From assembly GCA_900555855.1 (NCBI GenBank), contig USML01000018.1, forward strand, positions 1-24,902: 24,902 bases of DNA, given 5' to 3'. The notes under the pieces were generated by a model, which saw only the letters and a list, made by a program, of their open reading frames with translations, had not been told where the DNA came from and searched no databases. The translations under genes were made by a program, and so were the position numbers. Source of the DNA: an uncultured Eubacteriales bacterium (GTDB lineage Bacteria; Bacillota; Clostridia; Oscillospirales; Butyricicoccaceae). Shown piece by piece: positions 8,388 to 15,258 of the stretch (its first letter is position 1; every line of letters starts with the position of its first letter).

Positions 8388-9494
8388 CTATCTTTCCTCC
8401 TGCTCCCTTGCGGGCATTTCCCACATATCCCTGAATTTCGCAAAATAGTAAATGCTCATGGTAAGGCTCAGCACCTCACCCACGGTGATGGACAGCCATA
8501 CGCTGTCCATTTCAAATATGCGCGGCAGCACCAGCACCGGAAGGACCATGAAGACGATCGTGCGGCAGAACGACAGAATGGCGGAGGTCTTCCCGTCGTT
8601 GAGCGCCGTGAACCAGCCGGATGCAAACACATTGAACGCCGTCATGGTAAAGCTGGTGGCGACAATATGGAAACCATGTAGAGCAATTTCCGCAACATGG
8701 GCATTGCCCTTAGCGAAAAAGCCGACGACCCAGCTGCCCAGCAAATAGCTGATTGCCGTCACGACGGCAGAAGTTACAAGCAGAGTGATCACGCTGATGC
8801 GGAACAGCCGGGACAGCCGCTCCCTGTCGCCCCGCCCAAGATTATAGCTGACTACGGAGGAAATGCCGTTGACATAGCCCCGGAACAGACCGCCGAACAG
8901 GCCCTGGGCATACCAGATGATGGACAGGGACGCCACGCCGTCTGAGCCGCCGAGGCTCATGAGAATACGGTTAAAAAGAATGGTAATGACCGAAAAGGCC
9001 AGCACGCTTACCATCTTGGAGGAGCCGTTGATGCAGCTGTCCGTGATGGTTTTCCCGCGCCATTTGGGCCGGACCACATGAAGCACCTGCTTGCGGCTGG
9101 TGCAGAAGAAGATCGCGCCCACGATGGACGGCACGGCATAGCCGATGCTGGTCGCAATGGCGGCCCCCGTCAGCACCACGCTGAAGCCAAAAGCCACCGC
9201 CATCATCAGGGAAAAATCCTCCCGGGCTTCCTGATGTCTGCCCTCGCCGATCTTTCAGGCCACCAGGGCATTGCCGCCGCTGCCGAACATCATGCCCAAC
9301 GCCGACGCCAGATAGGTCATGGGCATGGTGATATTGATGGCGGACAGGGCGTCCGTGTCTACATAGAGGGCCACGAAGATGCCGTCCACCGTGGAATACA
9401 AATTTGCAAAAATGCTTGAAAAGATCGTCGGCAGAGCGAACAGGATCAGCCAGCGGAAATCGATCCTGTGCTCCAGTTTCATTTGCGTTTCCAA
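8388..9494 (-). pseudogene. MATE-family efflux gene with in-frame stop and internal deletion
   Basis: A MATE drug/sodium antiporter gene that is broken. It begins at TTG 9494, 6 bases after AAGGAG, giving ETQMKLEHRIDFRWLILFA and the typical ANLYSTVDGIFVA and GSGGNALVA. A TGA at 9255-9257 interrupts it exactly where the family reads on with K/R-KIGEG. Past the stop, in the same frame, KIGEGRHQEAREDFSL continues the protein to 8388. A CGA or AGA arginine codon changed to TGA would explain the stop. Counting through the stop there are 369 codons against about 450 in the family. FGFSVVLT (near residue 109) joins directly to GAAIATSIGY, so roughly 80 residues of the N-terminal half are missing in frame. 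It lies downstream of, and probably in one operon with, the MarR regulator. Confidence 0.9.
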
Positions 9495-9570
9495 AATAGT
9501 CTCCTTTTCTGTTGGTTCTGTTTTCTTTTTGTTTGAAAATCGGACGAATTACCCAAAAGGAAAGGGCCTT

Positions 9571-10011
9571 TCACAGCCCTTTCATCGTGTTTTTGCAGGC
9601 GTCCACATAGCGCCGGGTCAGGGAAAGGAGCAGATCCTGCTCTTCCCTGCTCAGCCGATCCATGGCGGTCCGTTCACTTTCCTGCACCTTCTGTAAAATG
9701 CACGCGGCTTCGTGCCGGCCCTGCTCGGTAAAATGGATGGTTTTATTTCGCCGGTCCTCCGGCAGCTCCTGCATCCGTATCCAGCCCCTTTTGTAAAAGG
9801 CCGTTACTGCAGAGTTGACCGTCTGCTTTGGCAGAAAGCACTGCTCGCACAGCATTTTCTGCGTGCAGTTTTCCGTTTCATAGATGGCGGAAAGAATGGA
9901 AAGGCTGGTGAAATTCAGCCCCACGGACTTTGCATAGTCCTCGTAGGATGCGTTCCACGCATGCAGACAGGCGCAGTAAGCGCGGATCGACTTGCCCACC
10001 GTATCGTCCAT
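9571..10011 (-). CDS. MarR-family transcriptional regulator
   Basis: Dimeric winged-helix DNA-binding protein, 146 aa, likely a repressor of the efflux gene that follows. The winged-helix region spans about residues 35-100: FTSLSILSAIYETENCTQKMLCEQ, then a recognition helix LPKQTVNSAVTAFYKRGWI, then a wing with EDRRNKTIHFTEQGR, the DxRxK-type wing of the family. The ATG at 10011 is chosen because GGGAGAG lies at good spacing; the ATG two codons earlier at 10017 directly touches that site. The gene looks intact although its presumed target, the MATE gene 76 bases downstream, is not. The cysteines (CACL, CTQKMLCEQC) could sense oxidation, which is speculation. Confidence 0.9.
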   Translation of the reverse strand: MDDTVGKSIRAYCACLHAWNASYEDYAKSVGLNFTSLSILSAIYETENCTQKMLCEQCFLPKQTVNSAVTAFYKRGWIRMQELPEDRRNKTIHFTEQGRHEAACILQKVQESERTAMDRLSREEQDLLLSLTRRYVDACKNTMKGL

Positions 10012-10057
10012 AAGCATCTCTCCCGGTACGAAATAAGATTAGTCCTGTTTTTATACC

Positions 10058-10086
10058 ATTTTAACCCCGCAGGACCCTTTTGTTAA
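10058..10086 (-). promoter_or_regulatory. Probable promoter of marR-MATE operon
   Basis: On the minus strand TTAACA (10081-10086) and TAAAAT (10058-10063) are 17 bases apart, about 45 bases before the regulator start. A TATAAA slightly downstream is an alternative -10 with a poorer -35. Confidence 0.5.
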
Positions 10087-10122
10087 GGGGATGCCAAAAC
10101 AATGAAGCGCTTGACCGTTCGG

Positions 10123-10163
10123 AAAAGCAAATCACCGGACGGCCTTCGGGCTCGTCCGGCGAT
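10123..10163 (-). terminator. Terminator after tRNA-Leu
   Basis: On the minus strand an 11-bp stem (ATCGCCGGACG with CGTCCGGTGAT, one G-T pair) capped by a GCC-CGAA-GGC mini-stem is followed by TTGCTTTT. It begins 4 bases after the tRNA 3' end. Confidence 0.75.
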
Positions 10164-10167
10164 ATTC

Positions 10168-10250
10168 TGGTACGGGTAGTGGGACTCGAACCCACAAGCG
10201 AAAGCACTGGTACCTAAAACCAGCGTGTTTACCAATTTCACCATACCCGC
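10168..10250 (-). tRNA. tRNA-Leu (anticodon TAG)
   Basis: 83 bases on the minus strand. The acceptor stem GCGGGTA pairs with TACCCGT (G1-T72 wobble), followed by discriminator A and an encoded CCA. The anticodon stem CTGGT/ACCAG encloses loop TTTAGGT, giving anticodon TAG, which reads CTA/CTN leucine codons. A long variable arm (TGCTTTCGCT) and a T arm GTGGG-TTCGAGT-CCCAC are present, as expected for a class II leucine tRNA. It is divergent from deoC with its own promoter and terminator. Confidence 0.96.
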
Positions 10251-10264
10251 ATGGAAACAGCGTT

Positions 10265-10293
10265 ATTATACACCATTCCGGCGGCGGCGTCAA
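10265..10293 (-). promoter_or_regulatory. Promoter of tRNA-Leu
   Basis: On the minus strand TTGACG (10288-10293), a 17-base spacer and TATAAT (10265-10270) form a near-consensus promoter 15 bases before the tRNA. It is back-to-back with the deoC promoter; the two -35 elements are 13 bases apart. Confidence 0.85.
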
Positions 10294-10306
10294 CCAAGGG
10301 CAAGCA

Positions 10307-10335
10307 TTGACAAAGCCCCGGATCTTCGTTAAGAT
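10307..10335 (+). promoter_or_regulatory. Promoter of deoC
   Basis: Perfect -35 TTGACA (10307-10312), 17-base spacer, -10 TAAGAT (10330-10335), about 50 bases before the deoC start. No operator-like palindrome is seen between it and the gene. Confidence 0.8.
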
Positions 10336-10384
10336 AAGAAAAAACAACATCCTTATAAAACCGCGAAGAAAGGGAGTCCTTTTT

Positions 10385-11050
10385 ATGTCTATCGCCGCTT
10401 ATATCGACCATACCCTGCTGAAGCAGGACGCTGCCGCCCCGCAGATCGACCGGCTCTGCGCCGAGGCGGCGCAGTATCATTTTGCGTCTGTCTGCGTGAA
10501 TCCATGGTATGTGCCCCGCTGCGTCAAGCATCTTCAGGGCACCGGCGTGAAGGTCTGCACCGTGGTCGGCTTCCCGCTGGGCGCCACCACCACTGAAAGC
10601 AAGGTCTTTGAGACGCTGCAGGCCGTCAGGTCCGGCGCGGAGGAGATCGATATGGTCATGAATGTCTGCGCCATGAAATCCGGCAACACCCGTGCCATCG
10701 AGCAGGAGATCCAGGCGCTGGCCGCCGCCGTGGAGGGCCACGCCATTCTGAAGGTCATTCTGGAGACCTGTCTGCTGACGGAGGAAGAAAAGATCCTGGC
10801 CTGCCAGATCGCAAAGCGCGCCGGGGCCGATTTCGTCAAGACCTCCACCGGCTTTTCCACCGGCGGCGCAACCGTGGCCGATGTGGCCCTGATGCGCAGG
10901 ACCGTCGGCCCGGAGATGGGCGTGAAGGCGGCCGGCGGCATCCGGGATTATGCCACGGCAAAGGCCATGCTGGACGCAGGCGCCACCCGGATCGGCGCTT
11001 CCGCCGGCATCGCCATCGTGCAGCAGGAGCAGGAAGCCCTGGGCAAATAA
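10385..11050 (+). CDS. deoC: Deoxyribose-phosphate aldolase
   Basis: DeoC splits 2-deoxyribose-5-phosphate into glyceraldehyde-3-phosphate and acetaldehyde in deoxynucleoside breakdown; cytoplasmic class I aldolase. The protein is 221 aa, the usual Firmicutes length. The catalytic set is complete: Asp89 in EEIDMVMN, the Schiff-base lysine Lys152 in [11 protein letters not shown], and Lys181 in [11 protein letters not shown]. The N-terminus [10 protein letters not shown] is typical. The ATG at 10385 follows AAAGGGAG at suitable spacing; a reading frame 26 codons longer begins inside the promoter and is rejected. It stands alone, with no other deo genes in the window. Confidence 0.97.
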   Translation: MSIAAYIDHTLLKQDAAAPQIDRLCAEAAQYHFASVCVNPWYVPRCVKHLQGTGVKVCTVVGFPLGATTTESKVFETLQAVRSGAEEIDMVMNVCAMKSGNTRAIEQEIQALAAAVEGHAILKVILETCLLTEEEKILACQIAKRAGADFVKTSTGFSTGGATVADVALMRRTVGPEMGVKAAGGIRDYATAKAMLDAGATRIGASAGIAIVQQEQEALGK

Positions 11051-11174
11051 CAAAAAGGGCGCCCCGAAGGGCGCCAGCTCCGGCGGAGAGGTCCTCTGCC
11101 GGATTTGTGGGGATAAAGATATGAACGGTGCCGGACGGTATCCGTCCGCCTGAAGGGTGATCCAGCCCTTCAGC
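11051..11174 (-). ncRNA. Candidate small RNA, about 124 nt, four hairpins
   Basis: On the minus strand, between an extended -10 promoter (11181-11189) and a strong terminator (11052-11075), there are four consecutive stems. They are 11150-11173 (8 bp, CTGAAGGG/CCCTTCAG), 11132-11148 (7 bp, CGGACGG/CCGTCCG), 11080-11102 (5+4 bp with a bulge) and 11058-11075 (7 bp with a TTCG loop in the RNA sense). The last is followed by CTTTTT only on the minus strand, which sets the orientation. The transcript would run antisense into the very end of deoC. No conserved ORF or known RNA family is recognised. The alternative is a structured 3' tail of the deoC mRNA plus a terminator. The rest of the 11051-11373 gap holds the hpf promoter region. 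Confidence 0.45.
11052..11075 (-). terminator. Rho-independent terminator, minus strand, facing deoC
   Basis: In the minus sense GGCGCCC-TTCG-GGGCGCC, a 7-bp GC stem with a stable TTCG loop, is followed by CTTTTT. On the plus strand the stem is followed by AGCTCC, so it would not be a normal terminator for deoC. A gene-like unit on the minus strand is therefore implied. Confidence 0.7.
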
Positions 11175-11177
11175 ATG

Positions 11178-11190
11178 TTCAGTATACCAC
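11178..11190 (-). promoter_or_regulatory. Extended -10 promoter facing the candidate small RNA
   Basis: The minus-strand sequence GTGGTATACTGAA contains TGG-TATACT, an extended -10 element. The identical 13 bases occur in the opposite direction at 11316-11328 before hpf. No clear -35 is present. Confidence 0.5.
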
Positions 11191-11242
11191 GGCCACCGGG
11201 CGAAATCCGTCGGAATCCGTCTGGGAAGAATCGGAAATCTTC

Positions 11243-11294
11243 ACAATTTGCCGCGGCAGCCCTTTCGCGGCTTTGGAGAAAAGTTACAAATTGT
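11243..11294. repeat. Nested inverted repeats between divergent promoters
   Basis: Outer arms ACAATTTG (11243-11250) and CAAATTGT (11287-11294) enclose an inner pair GCCGCG (11250-11255) and CGCGGC (11266-11271), sharing one base on the left. They lie between the two divergent extended -10 promoters and upstream of the hpf transcription start, so they would act as DNA sites or cruciform rather than as hpf leader RNA. Two near-direct repeats of AATCCGTC also lie at 11214-11231. Confidence 0.4.
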
Positions 11295-11315
11295 TCTTCC
11301 TTTTTTCCGAAGCCT

Positions 11316-11328
11316 GTGGTATACTGAA
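11316..11328 (+). promoter_or_regulatory. Extended -10 promoter of hpf
   Basis: GTGGTATACTGAA carries TGG-TATACT, an extended -10 element, 46 bases upstream of the hpf start. TTGTTC further upstream sits 23 bases away, too far for a normal -35. The same 13 bases, inverted, lie at 11178-11190. Confidence 0.6.
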
Positions 11329-11373
11329 ATTGCCGGAAGAAAGATCTGAGCAATGAGCAAAGGAGTGTCACAC

Positions 11374-11901
11374 ATGAAGATCGAGGTTTATGGCAGAAAA
11401 ATGACCGTATCCGACACAATGGAGGCTTATGCCGTCCGCAAGATGGAAAAGCTGGGCAGATATTTCGGCGACGAGCCTGCGGCGCAGATCACCTTCTCCA
11501 GCGAGAGAGGGATGCAGACCGTGGAAATTTCCTTTTCCGTAAAGAACCTGTTTTTCCGCGCACAGGAGCGCACCTCTGATATGTATGCCTCCATCGACGG
11601 CGCGGTGGCTTCTATCGACCGTCAGATCCAGAAAAACAAGACCCGTCTGGCCAAGCGCCTGCATACCGACGCCTTCACCAAGTCGGTGGACGCCATGACG
11701 GATTATCACGAGGAGGACTTCCAGCTGGTGCGGGAAAAGACGCTGGAGGTAAAGCCCATGTCTATTGAAGACGCCATCCTGCAGATGAATCTGTTGGGGC
11801 ACAGCTTCTTCTTCTTCGTCAATACCGACCGGGGCGGAAAGCACTGCGTCGTCTATAAGCGCAACGACGGCGGGTATGGCCTGCTGGTGAGCGAAGCCTG
11901 A
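11374..11901 (+). CDS. hpf: Ribosome hibernation promoting factor, long form
   Basis: Long HPF binds the 30S subunit and pairs 70S ribosomes into inactive 100S dimers in starvation and stationary phase. The protein is 175 aa. Residues 1-95 are the S30AE/RaiA-type ribosome-binding domain (MKIEVYGRKM..., VEISFSVKNLFFRAQE, YASIDGAVASIDRQIQKNKTRL). A charged linker follows, and residues 118-175 form the conserved C-terminal dimerisation domain (REKTLEVKPMSIEDAILQMN, GHSFFFFVN, VVYKRNDGGYGLL). The ATG at 11374 follows AAAGGAG by 8 bases; a start 7 codons earlier lacks a site. It is a single-gene unit with its own promoter and a very strong terminator. Confidence 0.97.
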   Translation: MKIEVYGRKMTVSDTMEAYAVRKMEKLGRYFGDEPAAQITFSSERGMQTVEISFSVKNLFFRAQERTSDMYASIDGAVASIDRQIQKNKTRLAKRLHTDAFTKSVDAMTDYHEEDFQLVREKTLEVKPMSIEDAILQMNLLGHSFFFFVNTDRGGKHCVVYKRNDGGYGLLVSEA

Positions 11902-11930
11902 TCCTCTGTTATTATTTATTATGTATGCGG

Positions 11931-11968
11931 CCCCGCCGCCCGGAGCTTTTCCGGGCGGCGGGGTTTTT
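11931..11968 (+). terminator. Strong terminator after hpf
   Basis: A perfect 13-bp GC stem (CCCCGCCGCCCGG with CCGGGCGGCGGGG), 7-base loop, then five T residues, 29 bases after the hpf stop. It also shields hpf from the converging MFS gene. Confidence 0.95.
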
Positions 11969-11983
11969 ATCTCTGATCCGCGT

Positions 11984-13222
11984 TTATTCCTCCGCCTCCT
12001 CCGGCCCCTCCAGGACCTGTCGGACGGCGCTCCTGCGGCGGAACACCGTCAGCCAGCAGAAGCCCATGGCAAACAGCCCGCAGACGGTCATGCACAGCCG
12101 GTAAGAGATCACCTCGCCCAGCGCCCCGATCAGCAGCGAAAGCAGGCTGCCCGCCGCCGTAATCAAAACGCCCTGCCAGGCCTGCATCCGCGCCCGGAGC
12201 TGCTCCGGCAGATACCGCTGCACCGCCGCCTGCCGGATGGCGGCGCTGTTGATGCCCAGAAAGCCGCAGACCGCCCGGTTTGCCAGCATCAGCGGATAAG
12301 GCAGCCAGAGCAGCAGCGCATCCATGGTCTCATAGACCTGATAGACCAGAAAGGTGAAGGCAAAGCGCCGTTCCCGGGGGACGCTCCGCCGGTAGCGCAC
12401 GGCCCCGCCCAGCGACCGCCCGGCAAACTCCGCCACGGAAAAGAAGGAATACATGGCGGCGGTAAAGCCCGGCGCCGTCCGGAAAAAGGCCACCAGCAGC
12501 GGCGAAGCGCCCATGGCCACCCCATTGGTAACGGCCATATAGTCAAACAGGCTTCGCAGACCCGGCTCCTGCCGGAGATAGGCCGCCGCCTCCCGCAGAT
12601 CGTTCCACCAGGTCCGCAGGGAAAACAGCGGCGCATCCTGCCGGCGGGTCTCCCGCACCCGGATGCGGCTCTCGATAAACGCCGCCAAAAAGGAAAGCCC
12701 GGCCTGGATCAGCAGCAGATCCGCAACGCCCAGCTTGTCATAAAGAAAGGCCGCGGCAGGCGTCATGGTCACCTTCAGCACCGGATAGAGCATGGATGAG
12801 ACCGTATAGCCCTTCTCCTCCATCCCCTTGGGGATGACCTGGGGATAAAAGCTGCCGTAGGCCAGCTCGTCAAAGGCGCTGAGACAGGCCAGCACCAGCG
12901 AAAAGCAGAGATAGCCCCCATAGGAAAAGGCAAAGCGCCGCAGCAAAAGCCCCGCCGCCCCATAGAGCAGCCCATTGACCACATCGCCGCCCACCAGAAA
13001 GGGCTTGCGGGGCAGCCGGTCCATCAGCGGCGCGATAAAGACCGGCAGGATCACATTTGGGATCAGCTGGATCGCCAGCACCAGCGCAGAGGCCAGCGTG
13101 CTCCCCGTCTCGTCAAACACCAGAAAGGACAAAGCAAAGCCGCTGAGGATGCCCCCTGCCGCCCCCAGCCCGGTGGCGCAGGTGATGCGGATAAAATCCC
13201 GTGTCCAGAGCGTTTTTTTCAT
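11984..13222 (-). CDS. MFS transporter
   Basis: Major facilitator superfamily membrane transporter, about 412 aa with 10-12 hydrophobic helices, probably an exporter. The first half has GLGAAGGILSGFALSFLVF as helix 1 and the family A-motif-like loop APLMDRLPRKPFLVGGD near residues 68-84 (D-R-xx-R-K). A charged central loop (ESRIRVRETRRQD) separates the two halves. The substrate is unknown. The ATG at 13222 is preceded by GGGAGG at 8 bases; a GTG three codons earlier is less likely. It lies directly downstream of an XRE/TPR regulator on the same strand, but a terminator lies between them, so the regulator probably acts on this gene's own promoter (inference). Confidence 0.88.
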   Translation of the reverse strand: MKKTLWTRDFIRITCATGLGAAGGILSGFALSFLVFDETGSTLASALVLAIQLIPNVILPVFIAPLMDRLPRKPFLVGGDVVNGLLYGAAGLLLRRFAFSYGGYLCFSLVLACLSAFDELAYGSFYPQVIPKGMEEKGYTVSSMLYPVLKVTMTPAAAFLYDKLGVADLLLIQAGLSFLAAFIESRIRVRETRRQDAPLFSLRTWWNDLREAAAYLRQEPGLRSLFDYMAVTNGVAMGASPLLVAFFRTAPGFTAAMYSFFSVAEFAGRSLGGAVRYRRSVPRERRFAFTFLVYQVYETMDALLLWLPYPLMLANRAVCGFLGINSAAIRQAAVQRYLPEQLRARMQAWQGVLITAAGSLLSLLIGALGEVISYRLCMTVCGLFAMGFCWLTVFRRRSAVRQVLEGPEEAEE

Positions 13223-13241
13223 GCTCCTCACCTCCCGGCTT

Positions 13242-13250
13242 ATGATACCA
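13242..13250 (-). promoter_or_regulatory. Possible extended -10 promoter of MFS gene
   Basis: On the minus strand TGG-TATCAT resembles an extended -10 element 20 bases before the MFS start. It lies immediately after the terminator of the upstream regulator gene. The -35 region is just the T run of that terminator, so support is limited. Confidence 0.35.
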
Positions 13251-13264
13251 TAGGCTTCTTCATG

Positions 13265-13308
13265 AAAAAAGCCCCTTGTTCCGGGAAGATCTCGCCGGAA
13301 ACAAGGGG
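13265..13308 (-). terminator. Terminator after XRE/TPR regulator
   Basis: On the minus strand a 13-bp stem with one bulged base (CCCCTTGTTTCCGG with CCGGAACAAGGGG) and a 10-base loop is followed by CTTTTTT. It starts 25 bases after the regulator stop codon. Confidence 0.88.
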
Positions 13309-13332
13309 TTAAATCGCATTGAATCGCACTTT

Positions 13333-14457
13333 TCAGGAAAATTCACAGCGCAGGAGATAGGCCTGCCGGTATTGGCGGGCCGCCTCATACCATTTCAATA
13401 CATAGGGCAGATGGAACCGGACATAGCCCATGGGCAGCTCCGCCCGGATGTGGGCAAAGGTCTCCAATAGCCGGGCGCCATATTCCGGCCGCTGCAAAAA
13501 GTCCGGCTGCTCCAGCCGGAAGCGCACCAGCGCCAGCATCTCCTGCGCCAGCTCCGGCGCGATCTCCCCCGCCGCGGCGTTTGTCTCCGCCCGGTCCAGC
13601 GCAGCCAGCCCCTCCTGCCGCTTTCCCAGCTGCTCGCAGCAGATGGCCAGCTTGTGCAGTGCCAAAACGGAGGGCGCTTCCAGCCCGGAAAAATAGGCGT
13701 AGGCCGCGGCGGCGTCCCCCTGCTCCAGCTGACTGGAGGCCAGATTATAATCAATGGTCGTCCGCAGCCCATCGTCTCCCAGCGCCAGCGCCAGCCGCCG
13801 GGCCACGGCATAATGCTGCCGCAGCTGCTCCATGCTGCCCAGATCGGAGCAGCAGTTGCCCAGATAGGTCCTGGAAAGGAGCATCAGCCGCACCAGCCCC
13901 TGCTCCGCCGCCCGGTCATAGGCCTGCTGCAGCGCTTCCATGGCCAGGGCATATTCCCCCTGCCGGTATCGGTCCACGCCCTCCATCATCCGGTAAAAGG
14001 GCGCAGGCTCCAGCGCCGTCGCCGCGGCATAGTCCCGCTTCAGGGCCAGCTGCAGCGCCCGCTGGGGCGGCGTCATAAAGGGCTCGCAGTCCTCCGGAAG
14101 GGGGCGGTGCTCGTCTGCATAAAAGGCCTGCAGCAGCAGGAAATCCATCGCCTGTCGGCTGCGCATCAGTGTTTGCTCTCGGGCCTGCAGTGCCGAAAAG
14201 CTCCGGCGAAAGCCAGCCTGATCTCCCTCCAAAAGCAGCGCCCGGCAGCGAGCCAGCAGGGCTTCCACCTCCGGCTCCAGCGCCCACTGCAGCCCCAGCC
14301 GTTCAAACAGCAGCGCCAGCACCTCCGGCGAGGGCCGGGCCTTTCCCTGCTCCAGCTTGGAAAGATAGGACGCGGCGCAGATCCCGCGGCAGAGCCCCGC
14401 CTGGCTCCAGCCCCGCCGCAGCCGCTCCCGCCGGATCATCATTCCCGCAAGCTCCAT
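13333..14457 (-). CDS. XRE-type helix-turn-helix regulator with TPR-like domain
   Basis: 374 aa. Residues 5-60 form a Cro/CI-type helix-turn-helix (MIRRERLRRGWSQAGLCRGI, AASYLSKLEQGKARPSPEVLALLFERLGL). The remaining 300 residues are all helical repeats with TPR-like spacing, for example YRQGEYALAMEALQQAYDRA, LLSRTYLGNCCSDLGS and LHKLAICCEQLGKRQEGL. This layout matches RRNPP-type peptide-sensing regulators (PlcR, Rgg) and related clostridial regulators; whether this one binds a peptide is unknown, and no short secreted-peptide gene was seen beside it. The ATG at 14457 follows GGGGAGG at about 8 bases. It is upstream of the MFS transporter, which it may control. Confidence 0.85.
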   Translation of the reverse strand: MELAGMMIRRERLRRGWSQAGLCRGICAASYLSKLEQGKARPSPEVLALLFERLGLQWALEPEVEALLARCRALLLEGDQAGFRRSFSALQAREQTLMRSRQAMDFLLLQAFYADEHRPLPEDCEPFMTPPQRALQLALKRDYAAATALEPAPFYRMMEGVDRYRQGEYALAMEALQQAYDRAAEQGLVRLMLLSRTYLGNCCSDLGSMEQLRQHYAVARRLALALGDDGLRTTIDYNLASSQLEQGDAAAAYAYFSGLEAPSVLALHKLAICCEQLGKRQEGLAALDRAETNAAAGEIAPELAQEMLALVRFRLEQPDFLQRPEYGARLLETFAHIRAELPMGYVRFHLPYVLKWYEAARQYRQAYLLRCEFS

Positions 14458-14488
14458 GTTCGCTTCCTCCCCGCTTCAGACTGCCGCC

Positions 14489-14518
14489 ATTTTATCACAA
14501 AAGCCGCGCCCGGCGCAA
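14489..14518 (-). promoter_or_regulatory. Possible promoter of XRE/TPR regulator
   Basis: On the minus strand TTGCGC (14513-14518) and TAAAAT (14489-14494) are 18 bases apart, about 30 bases before the regulator start. Moderate match only. Confidence 0.4.
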
Positions 14519-14580
14519 GGCCGGCAGGAATAATCCTCCATGTTTCTGAAACACTAAGAAAAAAAGCAAGGAGGCCCTTT

Positions 14581-15255
14581 ATGCTGATCCCCTTTGCGCG
14601 GACGCTGATCCTCTATCTGGCCATCATTCTGGCCCTGCGGCTCATGGGCAAGCGGCAGGTGGGCGAGATGCAGCCCAGCGAGCTGGTGGTGACGATCCTG
14701 GTCTCGGCGGTGGCCTCCGTCCCCATGCAGGACATCGACATCCCCCTCTCCCACGGTCTGGTGCCCGTGCTGACGCTGATCGCGGCGGAGGTACTCATCT
14801 CCGCCCTGACGCTGAAAAACAGCCGATTGCGCCAGCTGCTCGCCGGCAAGCCCGTTCCGGTGATCTGCAGCGGCCGGCTGGACCAGAACGCCCTGAAAAA
14901 GCTTCGCCTCAGCACCGACGACCTGCTGGAGGATCTGCGGCTCAACGGCATTTTCGACCTGCGGCAGGTGCAGTTTGCCCAGTTGGAGACCAACGGTCAG
15001 CTCAGCGTGCTGCTCCGCAGCGGCGACGCCCCCGCCACCCCTTCCCAGCTGGGGCAGAAGGTCTCTCAGGCGCTGCCCATGCACACGCTGGTGGCCGACG
15101 GCGCCCTGCGGGAGGATTCTCTCCGGCAGCTGGGGCAGAGCCGGGACTGGCTGGAGCGGATCCTGAAGGCCGGCGGCATCCGGACGCTGGCGGAGGTCTT
15201 TCTCTTCTGCGCCGATGAAAACGGCGATCATTTTCTCATCAAAAAGGAGCGGTGA
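14581..15255 (+). CDS. DUF421 (YetF/YcaP-like) membrane protein
   Basis: 224-aa membrane protein of the DUF421 family; its biochemical role is not known, though relatives in Bacillus are linked to the spore or cell envelope. Three N-terminal hydrophobic segments (about residues 5-20, 35-50, 58-80) surround the family hallmark RLMGKRQVGEMQPSELVVTI. A cytoplasmic DUF421 domain follows, with PVPVICSGRLDQNALKKL and the segment DLLEDLRLNGIFDLRQVQFAQLETNGQLSV. The ATG at 14581 follows AAGGAGG at good spacing. The frame stays open several hundred bases further upstream, opposite the regulator gene, but that part is antisense shadow. The DUF4363 gene starts 3 bases after its stop, so they form one unit. 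Confidence 0.93.
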   Translation: MLIPFARTLILYLAIILALRLMGKRQVGEMQPSELVVTILVSAVASVPMQDIDIPLSHGLVPVLTLIAAEVLISALTLKNSRLRQLLAGKPVPVICSGRLDQNALKKLRLSTDDLLEDLRLNGIFDLRQVQFAQLETNGQLSVLLRSGDAPATPSQLGQKVSQALPMHTLVADGALREDSLRQLGQSRDWLERILKAGGIRTLAEVFLFCADENGDHFLIKKER

Positions 15256-15258
15256 GCC

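Noticed and set aside
8156..8443. 95-codon minus-strand ORF upstream of the ABC exporter remnant
   Set aside because: It spans the MATE terminator, the promoter and the leader hairpin, and has unlikely composition (Arg/Cys-rich).
11052..11340. Plus-strand raiA-type structured RNA upstream of hpf
   Set aside because: The only good U run lies on the minus strand, and the hpf promoter at 11316 is downstream of the hairpins. Kept only as a search to run, not as a call.
13654..14580. Upstream extension of the DUF421 frame
   Set aside because: It runs antisense to the XRE/TPR regulator. The ATG at 14581 has a proper AAGGAGG and gives the family N-terminus.
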